In this document: one piece after another, positions 44,873 to 53,151 of the stretch
How the letters are laid out: every line of letters begins with the position of its first letter
Numbering within the stretch: position 1 is the stretch's first letter
From: Kribbella italica
Lineage (GTDB): Bacteria; Actinomycetota; Actinomycetes; Propionibacteriales; Kribbellaceae
Reading direction: 5' to 3'
NCBI RefSeq assembly: GCF_014205135.1
Contig: NZ_JACHMY010000001.1
Location: 7,502,001-7,566,000, forward strand
Length of the DNA: 64,000 nt
Notes under the pieces: generated by a model
Told to the model about the DNA's origin: nothing
Databases searched by the model: none
What the model saw: the letters and a program-made list of their open reading frames with translations, nothing else
Position numbers and translations under genes: made by a program

Positions 44873-45112
44873 ATGCCGGAAGTGACGATCAGATACTTCG
44901 CCGCCGCGCGCGCCGCGGCCGGGGAGTCGACCGCGACGGCGCGGGCCGACTCGGTCAAGGAGCTCGTGGGCACGGTCTCGGCCGACCGCCCGGAGCTGGC
45001 GCGGGTGCTCGGCATCTGCACGTTCCTGGTCGATGGCGAGCGCGTGGAGCTCACTGCGGCGCTCGAGGACGGTGCTTTGGTTGACGCGCTGCCGCCGTTC
45101 GCCGGGGGCTGA
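44873..45112 (+). CDS. MoaD/ThiS family sulfur carrier
   Basis: The 79-residue ubiquitin-like protein reads VTIRYFAAARAAAGES at the start and ends in FAGG, the Gly-Gly tail that is thiocarboxylated. It could serve molybdopterin synthesis, which fits the two molybdopterin enzymes in the window, or another sulfur transfer. A TAATACT element about 40 bases upstream may be its -10. Confidence 0.85.
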   Translation: MPEVTIRYFAAARAAAGESTATARADSVKELVGTVSADRPELARVLGICTFLVDGERVELTAALEDGALVDALPPFAGG

Positions 45113-45373
45113 GTCGATGGCCGGCTGAGCCGATGGCCGGTTGAGCCGATGGCCGCGGCGGGGTGCGCCGGTGGCTGGAGTCGCTTGCCCTGCTGGTCGG
45201 CCGGCGGCTGATTTTCCGGTACGCCGCTGTGGTGGAGGTTGCCTGCGATGCGGCCGGGGAGCTCGGCGTGGGCTGAGGCCGCGGCGGCCGGGTGACAAGA
45301 GTGTGGGGTGCGGGCGTGCCTGGTGGGTGTGGGGGCTGGGGGCCGGTGGCGGGGTGCGGGGTGCGCGGGTGGA

Positions 45374-45510
45374 GGTGCTCGGGGCCTGTGAGTGGCTGGG
45401 TCGGCTTGGGCGGGTGGGGGTGCTTGGGGCCTGTGAGTGGCTGGGTCGGCTTGGGCGGGTGGGGGTGCTTGGGGCCTGTGAGTGACTGGGGCGGCTTGGG
45501 CGGGCGGGTC
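45374..45510 (+). repeat. 45-bp G-rich tandem repeat, three copies
   Basis: GGGGCCTGTG occurs at 45381, 45426 and 45471, exactly 45 bp apart, within nearly identical units; the third is diverged. Each repeat contains four runs GGG-C-GGG-T-GGGGG-TGCTT-GGGG, a strong G-quadruplex pattern on the plus strand. It lies in the 425-bp gap between the convergent MoaD-like and methyltransferase genes. No gene is evident in this gap. Confidence 0.85.
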
Positions 45511-45537
45511 AGGGGTGAGGTTGGTGGTCGGCGTGGG

Positions 45538-46404
45538 CTACGTGGTGCGCCTGGCCAGGTGGAGGGTTAGGTCGGCGTTCATCGTTACCTCTAGGGGGAG
45601 GATCTGGAGGACTTCGGTGAGGGCCTGGAGGCGTGTGGGCTCGGGGAGTTGCAGGTACGCCGAGATGGTGGACAGGTGGGCGACGTACTCGTGGCCGGGC
45701 ATGGTGACTCGGCGGTCGATGGTCGACTGGCGGATGTCGGTGAAGAGTGGGGAGCGGAGGAGTTCGGTGCCGGGCCATTGCATCGGGCTGTCTTCGGGGG
45801 TGCCGTCGGGGGACGGGATGTTGTCGGTCTCGAGGTAGCGGAGGGTGATGGTGCGGACTGCTTGCGCCACGTCCGGGTCGGCCAGGTCGAGGGAGCCGCC
45901 GAAGGAGGCGAAGACGCCCTGCGGGTTCAGGAGTGCTGAGACTCGCTCCCAGCGGGCGGTGGGGTTGGTCCAGTGCAGGGCGGCGGCTGCGAAGACCAGG
46001 TCGTACGTCGTGCCGAGGGGCAGGTCTTCGAAGGCGCTCTGGTAGCTGGACGCTGCTGGGAGTTGGCGGCGGAGCTCGGCGAGCATCGCGGGGTCGGGAT
46101 CGGTCGCGGTGACCGCGATGCCGCGGGCGGTGAACGCGCGGGTGGCCTTGCCGGTCCCGGCACCGATCTCCAGCGCCGTTCGGACCGGCGTACGGCGGGA
46201 GCCGGGGCCGGCGTCGAGCGCGCCGGCGTCCAGCGAGCCCAGGACTGCGCCGACCGAGCCGGAGCCGGCCTCAAGCGAGCCCAGGCCCGCGCCCGGCGTC
46301 GCTGCGTACTCCAGCACCGCGTTCACCAGCTCAGGTGGATACCCAGGCCGGTAGCGCTCGTAGGTGGCTGCGACGGATCCGAAGCTCAAGGCGCGTTCGT
46401 TCAC
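45538..46404 (-). CDS. class I SAM-dependent methyltransferase with insertion
   Basis: The 288-residue enzyme has FGSVAATYERYRPGYPPEL, motif I ALEIGAGTGKATRAFTARG, motif II TATDPDPAM and YDLVFAAAALHWTNP. Between the N-terminal helix and motif I lies an extra low-complexity stretch with a near-duplicate (LGSLEAGSGS / LGSLDAGALDAG). The target is unknown. GTG at 46404 is the first start before similarity. Confidence 0.85.
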   Translation of the reverse strand: MNERALSFGSVAATYERYRPGYPPELVNAVLEYAATPGAGLGSLEAGSGSVGAVLGSLDAGALDAGPGSRRTPVRTALEIGAGTGKATRAFTARGIAVTATDPDPAMLAELRRQLPAASSYQSAFEDLPLGTTYDLVFAAAALHWTNPTARWERVSALLNPQGVFASFGGSLDLADPDVAQAVRTITLRYLETDNIPSPDGTPEDSPMQWPGTELLRSPLFTDIRQSTIDRRVTMPGHEYVAHLSTISAYLQLPEPTRLQALTEVLQILPLEVTMNADLTLHLARRTT

Positions 46405-46486
46405 CGGCTGATCGTGCCAACCGAAACGTCCCGCGGCTACCCGATTACGGTAGGGAAGGCCTCCCTGGCCGGTAGATTGCGCGGTT

Positions 46487-47869
46487 GTGGCACAGGACAC
46501 GGGGACCCTGCTCACTACGGTGGGCCGGGCGGCGGGGTTGTTCGGGCGGGCTTGGCCTCGGCTGCTGGCCGTCTTCCTGGTCGCCGAGCTGCTGCATCGC
46601 GGGGTGTTGTGGGTTGCGGTGCGGGCCGGGGCGCAGGCTCAGGCGGCGGGGATCGCCGTGCTGGCGTTGCTGGTGGTGATCTCGCTGGCGATGTACGTCG
46701 CGATGTTCCTGGTGCTGCGCCGTGAGCTGCCGTACCACCGGCGGGCCGTGTCCGAGGGGGTGCTCGCACCGGACGGCGTCGAGCCGGGCAAGGAGGCGGG
46801 GGCGGTCGACGCGCTGGCGTCGGCGTTGCTGCCGTTCCTGGCCTTCTACGCGGCGTACAAGTTCCTGCAGGCCGAGGCGCTGAACTACGAGTACCAGCTG
46901 GCCGTGCACAACCTGATGGACGACGCCGCCACCGCGTTCAGCGGTGGGACGGTCACGCAGGCGCCGACCGGGTTGCAGGCGTTGTCGACCTGGCTGTTCA
47001 TCGGGCTCGGCGTCGCGGCGTACCTGCTGCGGCTGGCGTTCAAGAACAAGCGCAAGAGCGGGCCGGTGCGCAAGCTGTTCGTCACCTATCTCGAGGCGCT
47101 CTGGATCTTCGTCGTCGCGTACCAGGCCTCGGCGTACCTGCCGTCGCCCAAGGGCTGGCTGGAGGAGCGGCGGCTGTGGGAGTGGGGCCAGGACGCGTAC
47201 GGCTGGGTGCTCGACCACGTGCTCGGCGTCGAGCGGATCCGGGAGATCTGGGACGCCGTCACCGGTTTTGTTGCCGCGGGCATCGGTGATCTGTGGAGCG
47301 CGGCGGTGCTGCCGCTGATGTGGATCACGATGACCGCGGTGATCTACGGCCGGGCGATGCCGAAGGCCGCGCGGGTGGAGCAGCTGCGCTGGCGCTTCGA
47401 CCGGATCAGCAACCGCTGGCAGCGGACGCCGCGGCTGGTCCAGGTGGCCGGCAACTCGATGGTGTCCGACTGGCGCGACCGCTGGCGGCCGGTGCGGGAC
47501 GCGTTCCGCCTGGTCGCGCGCTCGGGGATCCGGCCGATGCTCGGCTACTTCCTGGCCTGGGCGGTCGTCACGTACGCCGCCGGCGCGGTCTGGATCCTGC
47601 TGCGCGACTACGTCATCGGCCCGCAGTCGCTGCAGTTCTGGAAGGTCATCGACGAGCCGATCGGGCTGGCGGTCGAGGCGCTGAAGATCATGCTGCAGAT
47701 CGCGTTGCTGGCCGCGGCGTACGACCGGATGGTCGGCGGCCTGGCCGGCTACCTCAAACCGCGGACCCGTCCGCTGCACCCAGCCGGCGGCGAGGACCAC
47801 GGCGTCACCGACCTGACTGCCGCTACCTCGGGAATGCCAGGTACTGCGGAAGCCGGGTCGCCCACGTGA
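46487..47869 (+). CDS. uncharacterised polytopic membrane protein
   Basis: The 460-residue protein has about six to eight hydrophobic segments, long loops, and no motif I recognise. The N-terminal region reads RAWPRLLAVFLVAELLHRGVLWVA. The last 30 residues are soluble. Its 3' end overlaps by 47 bp the end of the convergent membrane-anchored gene. GTG at 46487. Confidence 0.7.
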   Translation: MAQDTGTLLTTVGRAAGLFGRAWPRLLAVFLVAELLHRGVLWVAVRAGAQAQAAGIAVLALLVVISLAMYVAMFLVLRRELPYHRRAVSEGVLAPDGVEPGKEAGAVDALASALLPFLAFYAAYKFLQAEALNYEYQLAVHNLMDDAATAFSGGTVTQAPTGLQALSTWLFIGLGVAAYLLRLAFKNKRKSGPVRKLFVTYLEALWIFVVAYQASAYLPSPKGWLEERRLWEWGQDAYGWVLDHVLGVERIREIWDAVTGFVAAGIGDLWSAAVLPLMWITMTAVIYGRAMPKAARVEQLRWRFDRISNRWQRTPRLVQVAGNSMVSDWRDRWRPVRDAFRLVARSGIRPMLGYFLAWAVVTYAAGAVWILLRDYVIGPQSLQFWKVIDEPIGLAVEALKIMLQIALLAAAYDRMVGGLAGYLKPRTRPLHPAGGEDHGVTDLTAATSGMPGTAEAGSPT

Positions 47870-48428
47870 TCGTCGGCCGGACCTCGGCAGCGACAGCAGT
47901 CGGTACGACGAACACCGCGACCGTCTCGTAGGGCTTGCCGGCCTTCGGCTTCAGGAAGTACGGCGCGAGCCGCGGATCCCGCCAGCTCTGCGGCTTCTCG
48001 TCGGAGCCGCCGGTGCAGCCGGTCGGGCGGTCCTGGAACTCGTCGTCCAGGATCGACTCGTCCCAGGTCCGGCCGTCGTTCGCGCGCAGGTGGACCAGGC
48101 AGCCGCCGAGCTTCTCCAGCTTGGCGACGTCGTCGACCTGCAGCCGGAAGTAGACGCGGATCCGCGTCGTGCCGTCGGGCAGGGGTGTGCCGGTCCGCCC
48201 TGCCCTGGGAGACGGGTCGGTCTCGACACTCGCCGCGAACCAGGTCGCGTCCTGGTACGACGTACCGCCGGCCGCGACCTCGACCGCGTCGCGCGGCTCG
48301 CCGTCGTACCAGGAGTCGTAGTCGCTGCGCACCGACCACCAGCCGAGCAACGGGATCGTGAGAACGAGCGACGCGAGGGCGATCGTGTTGCGCCGGAGCC
48401 AGCCCGGGCGCGCGCGCCGGGCGGTCAT
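47823..48428 (-). CDS. membrane-anchored protein, third of a three-gene operon
   Basis: The 201-residue protein has one N-terminal membrane anchor (NTIALASLVLTIPLLGWW) and an extracytoplasmic domain with two cysteines far apart (GGCLVHL, TGCTGG). The family is unknown. It overlaps the previous gene by four bases and the convergent 460-residue membrane gene by 47 bp. Confidence 0.7.
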   Translation of the reverse strand: MTARRARPGWLRRNTIALASLVLTIPLLGWWSVRSDYDSWYDGEPRDAVEVAAGGTSYQDATWFAASVETDPSPRAGRTGTPLPDGTTRIRVYFRLQVDDVAKLEKLGGCLVHLRANDGRTWDESILDDEFQDRPTGCTGGSDEKPQSWRDPRLAPYFLKPKAGKPYETVAVFVVPTAVAAEVRPTITWATRLPQYLAFPR

Positions 48429-49003
48429 CGCTCCACCGCCGGGTTCAGGATGGCGACGTCCTCACGCAGGCCGTCGAGCTGGTCCTTCGAGATCTCCAGC
48501 GCGATCGTCGCCTGCGGCTCCAGATCGGTGAAGATCTCTTTCTCCAGCACCAGCAAAGTTGCGCCCGGCAACTGATCGGCCGGCATCTCGACCACCAGTG
48601 GGCCGCGCACCGGGATCCCCGGCGCGAACTGGAAGCCGGTCAGGTCACTGCGGTCCAGCTCACTGCGGTTCGCGACCGCGTACGTCGTACCGTCACTGGC
48701 CCGGATGCCGATCTTCTGCAGGTGGATCGGCTCACGGTTCGCGGTGACCACCGCGTCGATCACGACGAAGTCGGTCAGCGTGTCCCGGTCCGGTGTCGTC
48801 CGCGGGACGCGGAGCTTCTTGCTGATCCGGACCTTCTCGACGGTGAAGTCGAACCGCGGCGTGTGCACGGCCTGGCCGGTGACGCCCTTGACCGCGATCG
48901 GCTGCTGGAAGTCCTTCTCGGTCGGGGTGAGCCGGTAGAGGCCGACGATCGCGACCAGGACGACTGCGACCAGGACCGTGTCGACGAGCTTGCGGCGGGT
49001 CAT
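48425..49003 (-). CDS. membrane-anchored protein, second of the operon
   Basis: The 192-residue protein has an N-terminal anchor (LVDTVLVAVVLVAIVGLY) and a beta-rich outer domain (DFTVEKVRISKKLRVP, DFVVIDAVVTANREP) like Ig-fold DUF4352-type domains. The start ATG at 49003 overlaps the previous stop. The longer frame upstream is a shadow. Confidence 0.7.
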   Translation of the reverse strand: MTRRKLVDTVLVAVVLVAIVGLYRLTPTEKDFQQPIAVKGVTGQAVHTPRFDFTVEKVRISKKLRVPRTTPDRDTLTDFVVIDAVVTANREPIHLQKIGIRASDGTTYAVANRSELDRSDLTGFQFAPGIPVRGPLVVEMPADQLPGATLLVLEKEIFTDLEPQATIALEISKDQLDGLREDVAILNPAVER

Positions 49004-49614
49004 CTGTTGTCCTTCACCGGTGAGGTCACCTCGGCGGCGATGGTGTCGTCCCGCCAGCCCTCGTGGTGGTCCAGGACCGACTCGCGGAACTCGTAGTGCT
49101 GGACGCTCAGGGTGACCTCGCGCGGGAGATCGGTGGCCTTGGGCAACTTCCAGACGTACGCGACGTCCTCGGCGTGGTGCGGGGTGAGGATCGGGTCCGG
49201 TGTCTGGTCGCGCAGGTTGGTGGTGCCGATCGGCGGGTCGGTCGGCTTGACACCGTTCACGTCGAGCAGCCGGATCAGGTCGGACGGCGGATCGACGCCG
49301 GTCTTGTCGGTCAGCTCGAGCTTGAGCACGACACCGATCAGGACGCCGCCCTCGTCGGGGGTGAAGAGCGGTTTGAGATCCTTGACGACGACCACGCGCT
49401 GGACGGTGACGCTGAACTGGCCCGCGTCGACGGCGGTCCCGGCGCCGACCTTGGGGGTCTCGTCGGAGGCCTTCGCCAGGCCCCCGAAGGCGGCCGAGAT
49501 CGCGAGCAGTACGACGACCGCGCCGATCACCCAGGTCCTGACCGACCGCCCCCGGACCTTGAGGTCCTTCAGCTCGGGCAGTTCCTCCCGTTCCCCGCTC
49601 CCCGTTTCCTGCAC
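49000..49614 (-). CDS. membrane-anchored protein, first of the operon
   Basis: The 204-residue protein has a charged cytoplasmic N-terminus, one anchor (TWVIGAVVVLLAISAAFGGL) and a beta-rich outer domain (QFSVTVQRVVVVKDLKPLF, GVLIGVVLKLELTDKTG). The architecture matches the second gene, so the two may be old duplicates. All three in this operon likely form or support an envelope complex with the convergent membrane protein. Confidence 0.7.
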   Translation of the reverse strand: MQETGSGEREELPELKDLKVRGRSVRTWVIGAVVVLLAISAAFGGLAKASDETPKVGAGTAVDAGQFSVTVQRVVVVKDLKPLFTPDEGGVLIGVVLKLELTDKTGVDPPSDLIRLLDVNGVKPTDPPIGTTNLRDQTPDPILTPHHAEDVAYVWKLPKATDLPREVTLSVQHYEFRESVLDHHEGWRDDTIAAEVTSPVKDNR

Positions 49615-49650
49615 GGCCGAAGCGTATCCACGGCGAGGGCCGTCGCGGGG

Positions 49651-50076
49651 TCAGTCGAACGGCCGGCCGCGCAGCCGTTTCGTCTCGCCGCGGCGCTTCT
49701 TCTCGTCCAGGCGGCGGCGTACCGAGCCCTTCGACGGACGCGTCGCCCGCCGCTGCCGGGGCGGAGCCGCGATCGCGTCCCGCAGCAGGCTCGCCAGCCG
49801 GGCCCGGGCCGCCTCCCGGTTGCGCCACTGGGACCGGTGCTCGGACGCGGTGATCGTCAGTACGCCGTCCACGAGCCGGGTCGCCAGCCGCTCGAGCGCA
49901 CGGTTCTTCAACGGCTCGCCCAGCGCCGACGTCGCCGCCAGGTCGAAGATCAACTCCACCCGGCTGTCGGCCGTGTTCACCGACTGTCCGCCCGGCCCGC
50001 TCGAGCGCGAGAACCGCCACCCCAGCTCAGCCTCGGGGATCACCACCCCGGCGCGCACCGTCAGCCCTCCGTCCAC
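49651..50076 (-). CDS. arfB: alternative ribosome-rescue factor ArfB
   Basis: The 141-residue peptidyl-tRNA hydrolase has the GGQ motif in FSRSSGPGGQSVNTADSRVEL and a basic C-terminal tail (RRRLDEKKRRGETKRLRGR) that enters the mRNA channel. It frees ribosomes stalled on broken messages. GTG at 50076 gives the family length. It is divergent from the HIT gene. Confidence 0.93.
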   Translation of the reverse strand: MDGGLTVRAGVVIPEAELGWRFSRSSGPGGQSVNTADSRVELIFDLAATSALGEPLKNRALERLATRLVDGVLTITASEHRSQWRNREAARARLASLLRDAIAAPPRQRRATRPSKGSVRRRLDEKKRRGETKRLRGRPFD

Positions 50077-50136
50077 GCCCCCATTCAACCCGAAAACCCC
50101 GGGTCGAGCCCGCGCATTACCGCCAGACTGCTCCCC

Positions 50137-50565
50137 ATGGACTGCGTCTTCTGCGACCTGATCGCCGCCGATTCCGCCCAGTGGGTCGCGAAGGAGCAGA
50201 CCGCCGTTGCCTTCGCACCTCTGCCCGGCTCGGAGATCGCCGCGGGCCACACCCTCGTCGTACCGCGTCGTCACTGCGACCTCGGCGTCCTCGACGTCGG
50301 TCCGGACGACCTGGCGGCGACGACCGAGCTCGTACGCCAGGTCGCCCGCGCGATGGTCGACGCGCTCGGCGCCTCGGGCGTCTGCGTGCTCAACGCCTCC
50401 GGCCCCGACTCCGGCCGGAGCATCGATCACCTGCACTTCCACGTCGTACCGAGATTTCCCGGCGACGGCGACGACACCTTGCCGTGGCCAACGGGTCGGT
50501 CCACGCATCAGCCGGCCGGCGATCCCAGGGCGCTGCTGGCGGCGGCGCTCGTGTCCAAGGGGTGA
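50137..50565 (+). CDS. HIT family hydrolase
   Basis: The 142-residue protein starts MDCVFCDLIAADS, the zinc-binding start typical of HIT proteins. It has the histidine triad HLHFHVVP (H98, H100, H102), which cleaves nucleotide phosphoramidate or dinucleotide substrates. Confidence 0.92.
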   Translation: MDCVFCDLIAADSAQWVAKEQTAVAFAPLPGSEIAAGHTLVVPRRHCDLGVLDVGPDDLAATTELVRQVARAMVDALGASGVCVLNASGPDSGRSIDHLHFHVVPRFPGDGDDTLPWPTGRSTHQPAGDPRALLAAALVSKG

Positions 50566-50611
50566 AACGAGGGCGTGGGGCCGAAAGTGCAGCGGCGTAC
50601 TCTCGATTGGT

Positions 50612-51058
50612 GTGAGTGCAGGTGCTGTCGTGCTGGTCGCCGCGGTTGTCGCCGGGGTGCTGCTGAGCGTGCTCAAGACCTGGTACGACGGACGCTTCCG
50701 CGCCTCGCGCGCGGCGGAGAGGCGAGCGGTGGAGAACGGCGACCAGCTGACGGCTGACGACCTCGGCGTCGAGCTGGGGGAGCGGGCGACGCTGCTGCAG
50801 TTCTCCTCGGCGTTCTGCGCGCCGTGCCGGGCGACCCGGCGGGTGCTCGCCGAGGTGGAAGGCATGGTCGACGGCGTCCGGCACGTCGAGATCGACGCCG
50901 AGTCCAACCTTGAACTGGTCCGCCGGCTGAACATCCTCCGGACGCCGACCGTCCTGGTCCTGGACGCCACCGGCGGTACCGTGACCCGCGCGAGCGGCGC
51001 GCCCCGCAAGGCCGACGTGATCGCCGCCCTCGGCGTAGCCGTCGACCACGCCCGCTGA
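50612..51058 (+). CDS. membrane-anchored thioredoxin-like protein
   Basis: The 148-residue protein has an N-terminal helix (AVVLVAAVVAGVLLSVL), then a thioredoxin fold with the active site FCAPCRATRRV (C69, C72) and the cis-Pro segment RTPTVLVLD. It lies upstream of the leader peptide and sulfur genes, and thioredoxin-like genes often sit beside DUF4395 genes. GTG at 50612. Confidence 0.85.
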   Translation: MSAGAVVLVAAVVAGVLLSVLKTWYDGRFRASRAAERRAVENGDQLTADDLGVELGERATLLQFSSAFCAPCRATRRVLAEVEGMVDGVRHVEIDAESNLELVRRLNILRTPTVLVLDATGGTVTRASGAPRKADVIAALGVAVDHAR

Positions 51059-51174
51059 TGCCGCCAGGCTCACGATGACCGCTGAACCGATTCACTGATC
51101 CCACATCGCGATCAGTTGTCTCAGGAAATGGGACCACGACTGGCGGGTCCCCGGCGTTTCCGTACTCTCGACAC

Positions 51175-51255
51175 GTGGCTTACACGACATGGCTGACCAA
51201 GCGCAGGGCAGTGGACAACTGCCGCATGCGCTCGTCCCTGTGTCGACGCCCCTGA
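51175..51255 (+). CDS. 26-residue cysteine-containing leader peptide
   Basis: This small frame reads V-A-Y-T-T-W-L-T-K-R-R and then AVDNCRMRSSLCRRP before TGA. The end SSLCRRP matches the leader peptides known upstream of actinobacterial sulfur genes (for example Ms5788A in Mycobacterium smegmatis, reported to sense cysteine). A TACTCT -10 at 51163 ends seven bases before the GTG, so the message would begin on the start codon. It lies upstream of DUF4395-sulfurtransferase-DUF1416. Confidence 0.7.
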   Translation: MAYTTWLTKRRAVDNCRMRSSLCRRP

Positions 51256-51258
51256 CCA

Positions 51259-51316
51259 GGCGGCGTCCCGAGCGCTCCGGAACCGGCAGCTGAGCACGGT
51301 CCGGATGTACGCCGCC
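51259..51316 (+). promoter_or_regulatory. candidate attenuator hairpin after the leader peptide
   Basis: GGCGGCGT starts three bases after the leader stop and pairs with ACGCCGCC at 51309-51316; inside, TCCGGAACCG can pair with CGGTCCGGA. A ribosome on the leader would change this folding. A second small hairpin (CCCG/CGGG) follows near 51318-51333. Confidence 0.5.
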
Positions 51317-51372
51317 TCCCGCAAGTCGTCGGGCGGGCAAGTCTCGTTCCAGCTCCTTGTCGAGGAGTTCGT

Positions 51373-51882
51373 ATGTCCCAGCAAGCGGTCACCCCCCAGG
51401 TCGACCCGCGCGGACTCCGGTTCGCGGCGGCGCTGACGACGGTCGTTCTGGCGCTCACGCTGATCCTGAACAACCCCTGGCCGCTGGCCGTCCAGGCGGT
51501 CGTGTTCGCGATCGCGGTCGCGTTCGGCGTCCAGGCGTCGCCGTACGGACAGCTGTTCAAGCGGCTGGTCCGGCCCCGGCCCCAGACCGGGGTGGTGGGG
51601 CGGGGAAGGTATTTGTTCAGCCCGCCGAAGGAGCTGGAGGACGCGGCCCCGCCGCGGTTCGCGCAACTGGTCGGGCTGGTCTTCGCCGTGCTCGGCCTGA
51701 TCGGTTACTTCAGCGGCGCCGAGGTGCTCGGCGTCGTCGCCACCGGATTCGCCCTGGTCGCCGCGTTCGTGAACGCGGCGGTCGGGCTGTGCCTCGGGTG
51801 CGAGGCCTATCTGCTGATCCAACGCATTCGTACGCCAAACCGTGACACTTCGCTGTTACCAACTGAGAGGCAGCACACATGA
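51373..51882 (+). CDS. DUF4395 membrane protein
   Basis: The 169-residue protein starts VDPRGLRFAAALTTVVLALTL and has four membrane segments, with QASPYGQLFKRLVRPR in a loop and GLCLGCEAYLL near the end, where the CLGC pair is typical for the family. It is the first gene of the sulfur operon and overlaps the sulfurtransferase by four bases. GGAG lies before ATG. Confidence 0.88.
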   Translation: MSQQAVTPQVDPRGLRFAAALTTVVLALTLILNNPWPLAVQAVVFAIAVAFGVQASPYGQLFKRLVRPRPQTGVVGRGRYLFSPPKELEDAAPPRFAQLVGLVFAVLGLIGYFSGAEVLGVVATGFALVAAFVNAAVGLCLGCEAYLLIQRIRTPNRDTSLLPTERQHT

Positions 51883-52727
51883 GCAGGGAATCCGCTCTCG
51901 TCTCGGCCGACTGGGTCGAGGAGCACAAGTCCGACGAGAACATCGTGCTGGTCGAGGTCGACGAGGACGTCTCGGCGTACGACGCCGGTCACATCGCCGG
52001 TGCGATCAAGCTGGACTGGAAGACCGACCTCCAGGACCAGGTCCGCCGCGACTTCGTCAACCAGGAGCAGTTCTCCGCGCTGCTGTCCGAGCGGGGCGTG
52101 AAGAACGACGACACCGTCGTGCTGTACGGCGGCAACAACAACTGGTTCGCGGCCTACGCGTACTGGTACTTCAAGCTCTACGGCCACGGTGACGTCCGCC
52201 TGCTCGACGGCGGCCGCAAGCGCTGGGAGCTGGACAGCCGCGAGCTGACCGACGAGGTCGTCAAGCGCGACGCGACCGAGTACGCCGCCAAGGAGCCGAA
52301 CCTGGAGATCCGCGCCTTCCGCGACGAGGTCGAGCAGGCCATCGGCGTGAAGAACCTGGTCGACGTGCGCAGCCCCGACGAGTACGCCGGCCGGCTGCTC
52401 GCCCCGGCCCACCTCCCGCAGGAGCAGGCCCAGCGCGCCGGGCACATCCCGACCGCGGCCAGCATCCCGTGGAGCAAGGCGGCCAACGACGACGGCACCT
52501 TCCGCTCCGACGACGAGCTGCAGAAGCTGTACTCCGAGGCCGGTGTCGACTTCGGCAAGGACACCATCGCGTACTGCCGGATCGGCGAGCGCTCGGCGCA
52601 CAGCTGGTTCGTGCTGCACGAGATCCTCGGCCAGGAGAACGTCAAGAACTACGACGGTTCGTGGACCGAGTGGGGTTCGCTGGTCGGCGTACCGGTGGCG
52701 CTCGGCGACGAGCCCGGGAAGGCCTGA
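51879..52727 (+). CDS. sseA: thiosulfate/3-mercaptopyruvate sulfurtransferase
   Basis: The 282-residue two-domain rhodanese has VEVDEDVSAYDAGHIAGAIKLDW in the N-terminal domain and the active loop IAYCRIGERSAHSWF (Cys233) in the C-terminal domain. It moves sulfane sulfur to cyanide or other acceptors. Its place between DUF4395 and DUF1416 is the same in many actinobacteria. The symbol is used in the broad family sense. Confidence 0.9.
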   Translation: MSRESALVSADWVEEHKSDENIVLVEVDEDVSAYDAGHIAGAIKLDWKTDLQDQVRRDFVNQEQFSALLSERGVKNDDTVVLYGGNNNWFAAYAYWYFKLYGHGDVRLLDGGRKRWELDSRELTDEVVKRDATEYAAKEPNLEIRAFRDEVEQAIGVKNLVDVRSPDEYAGRLLAPAHLPQEQAQRAGHIPTAASIPWSKAANDDGTFRSDDELQKLYSEAGVDFGKDTIAYCRIGERSAHSWFVLHEILGQENVKNYDGSWTEWGSLVGVPVALGDEPGKA

Positions 52728-52728
52728 C

Positions 52729-53025
52729 ATGTGCGGAGCCAAGAAGGGCGGCCTTGACCTCAAGGGCGTCGACATCGACAAGGAAGCCGTGATCCAGGGC
52801 CAGGTCCTGCGCGGCGAGGACCCGGTCGGCGGTGCGTACGTGCGGCTGCTGGACTCCTCCGGCGAGTTCACCGCCGAGGTGCCGACGTCCGCGACCGGGC
52901 ACTTCCGGTTCTTCGCGGCGCCGGGCAGCTGGACGCTGCGGACGCTGGCGCCGAAGGCCGAGCCGGTCGACCGCCAGGTCGTCGCGCAGTACGGCGAGGT
53001 GGCCGAGGTGGCCGTCGCGGTCTGA
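52729..53025 (+). CDS. DUF1416 family protein
   Basis: The 98-residue protein starts MCGAKKGGLDLKGVD and has a transthyretin-like beta fold (IQGQVLRGEDPVGGAYVRLLD, GHFRFFAAPGSWTLRTL). The conserved N-terminal Cys2 is typical. It follows the sulfurtransferase by one base and is thought to act with it; the role is not established. Confidence 0.9.
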   Translation: MCGAKKGGLDLKGVDIDKEAVIQGQVLRGEDPVGGAYVRLLDSSGEFTAEVPTSATGHFRFFAAPGSWTLRTLAPKAEPVDRQVVAQYGEVAEVAVAV

Positions 53026-53048
53026 CGCTCTGTCCATTGATCGACCCT

Positions 53049-53088
53049 GAGGGGCCCGGGCCTTGCGCGCCCGGGCCCCTCACTTTTT
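53049..53088 (+). terminator. strong intrinsic terminator
   Basis: A perfect 13-bp stem (GAGGGGCCCGGGC and complement) with a seven-base loop is followed by ACTTTTT, 23 bases after the DUF1416 stop. It ends the sulfur operon. Confidence 0.92.
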
Positions 53089-53129
53089 CCAAAGTCTTTT
53101 GTTTTGGTTTCTTGGCTTTCCTGTCACTT

Positions 53130-53151
53130 GGTTACGGTTTGGTCACGGACC
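53130..53151 (+). promoter_or_regulatory. 11-bp direct repeat upstream of surface protein gene
   Basis: GGTTACGGTTT and GGTCACGGACC are adjacent 11-mers, one helical turn apart. The layout suits an OmpR-type regulator such as MtrA or PhoP. The region just before it (53083-53125) is T-rich. Which regulator binds is not known. Confidence 0.4.

Noticed and set aside
45141-45485. Frame reading the 45-bp repeat as 15-residue units
   Set aside because: The frame holds only because 45 is a multiple of three; there is no start signal or conserved domain.
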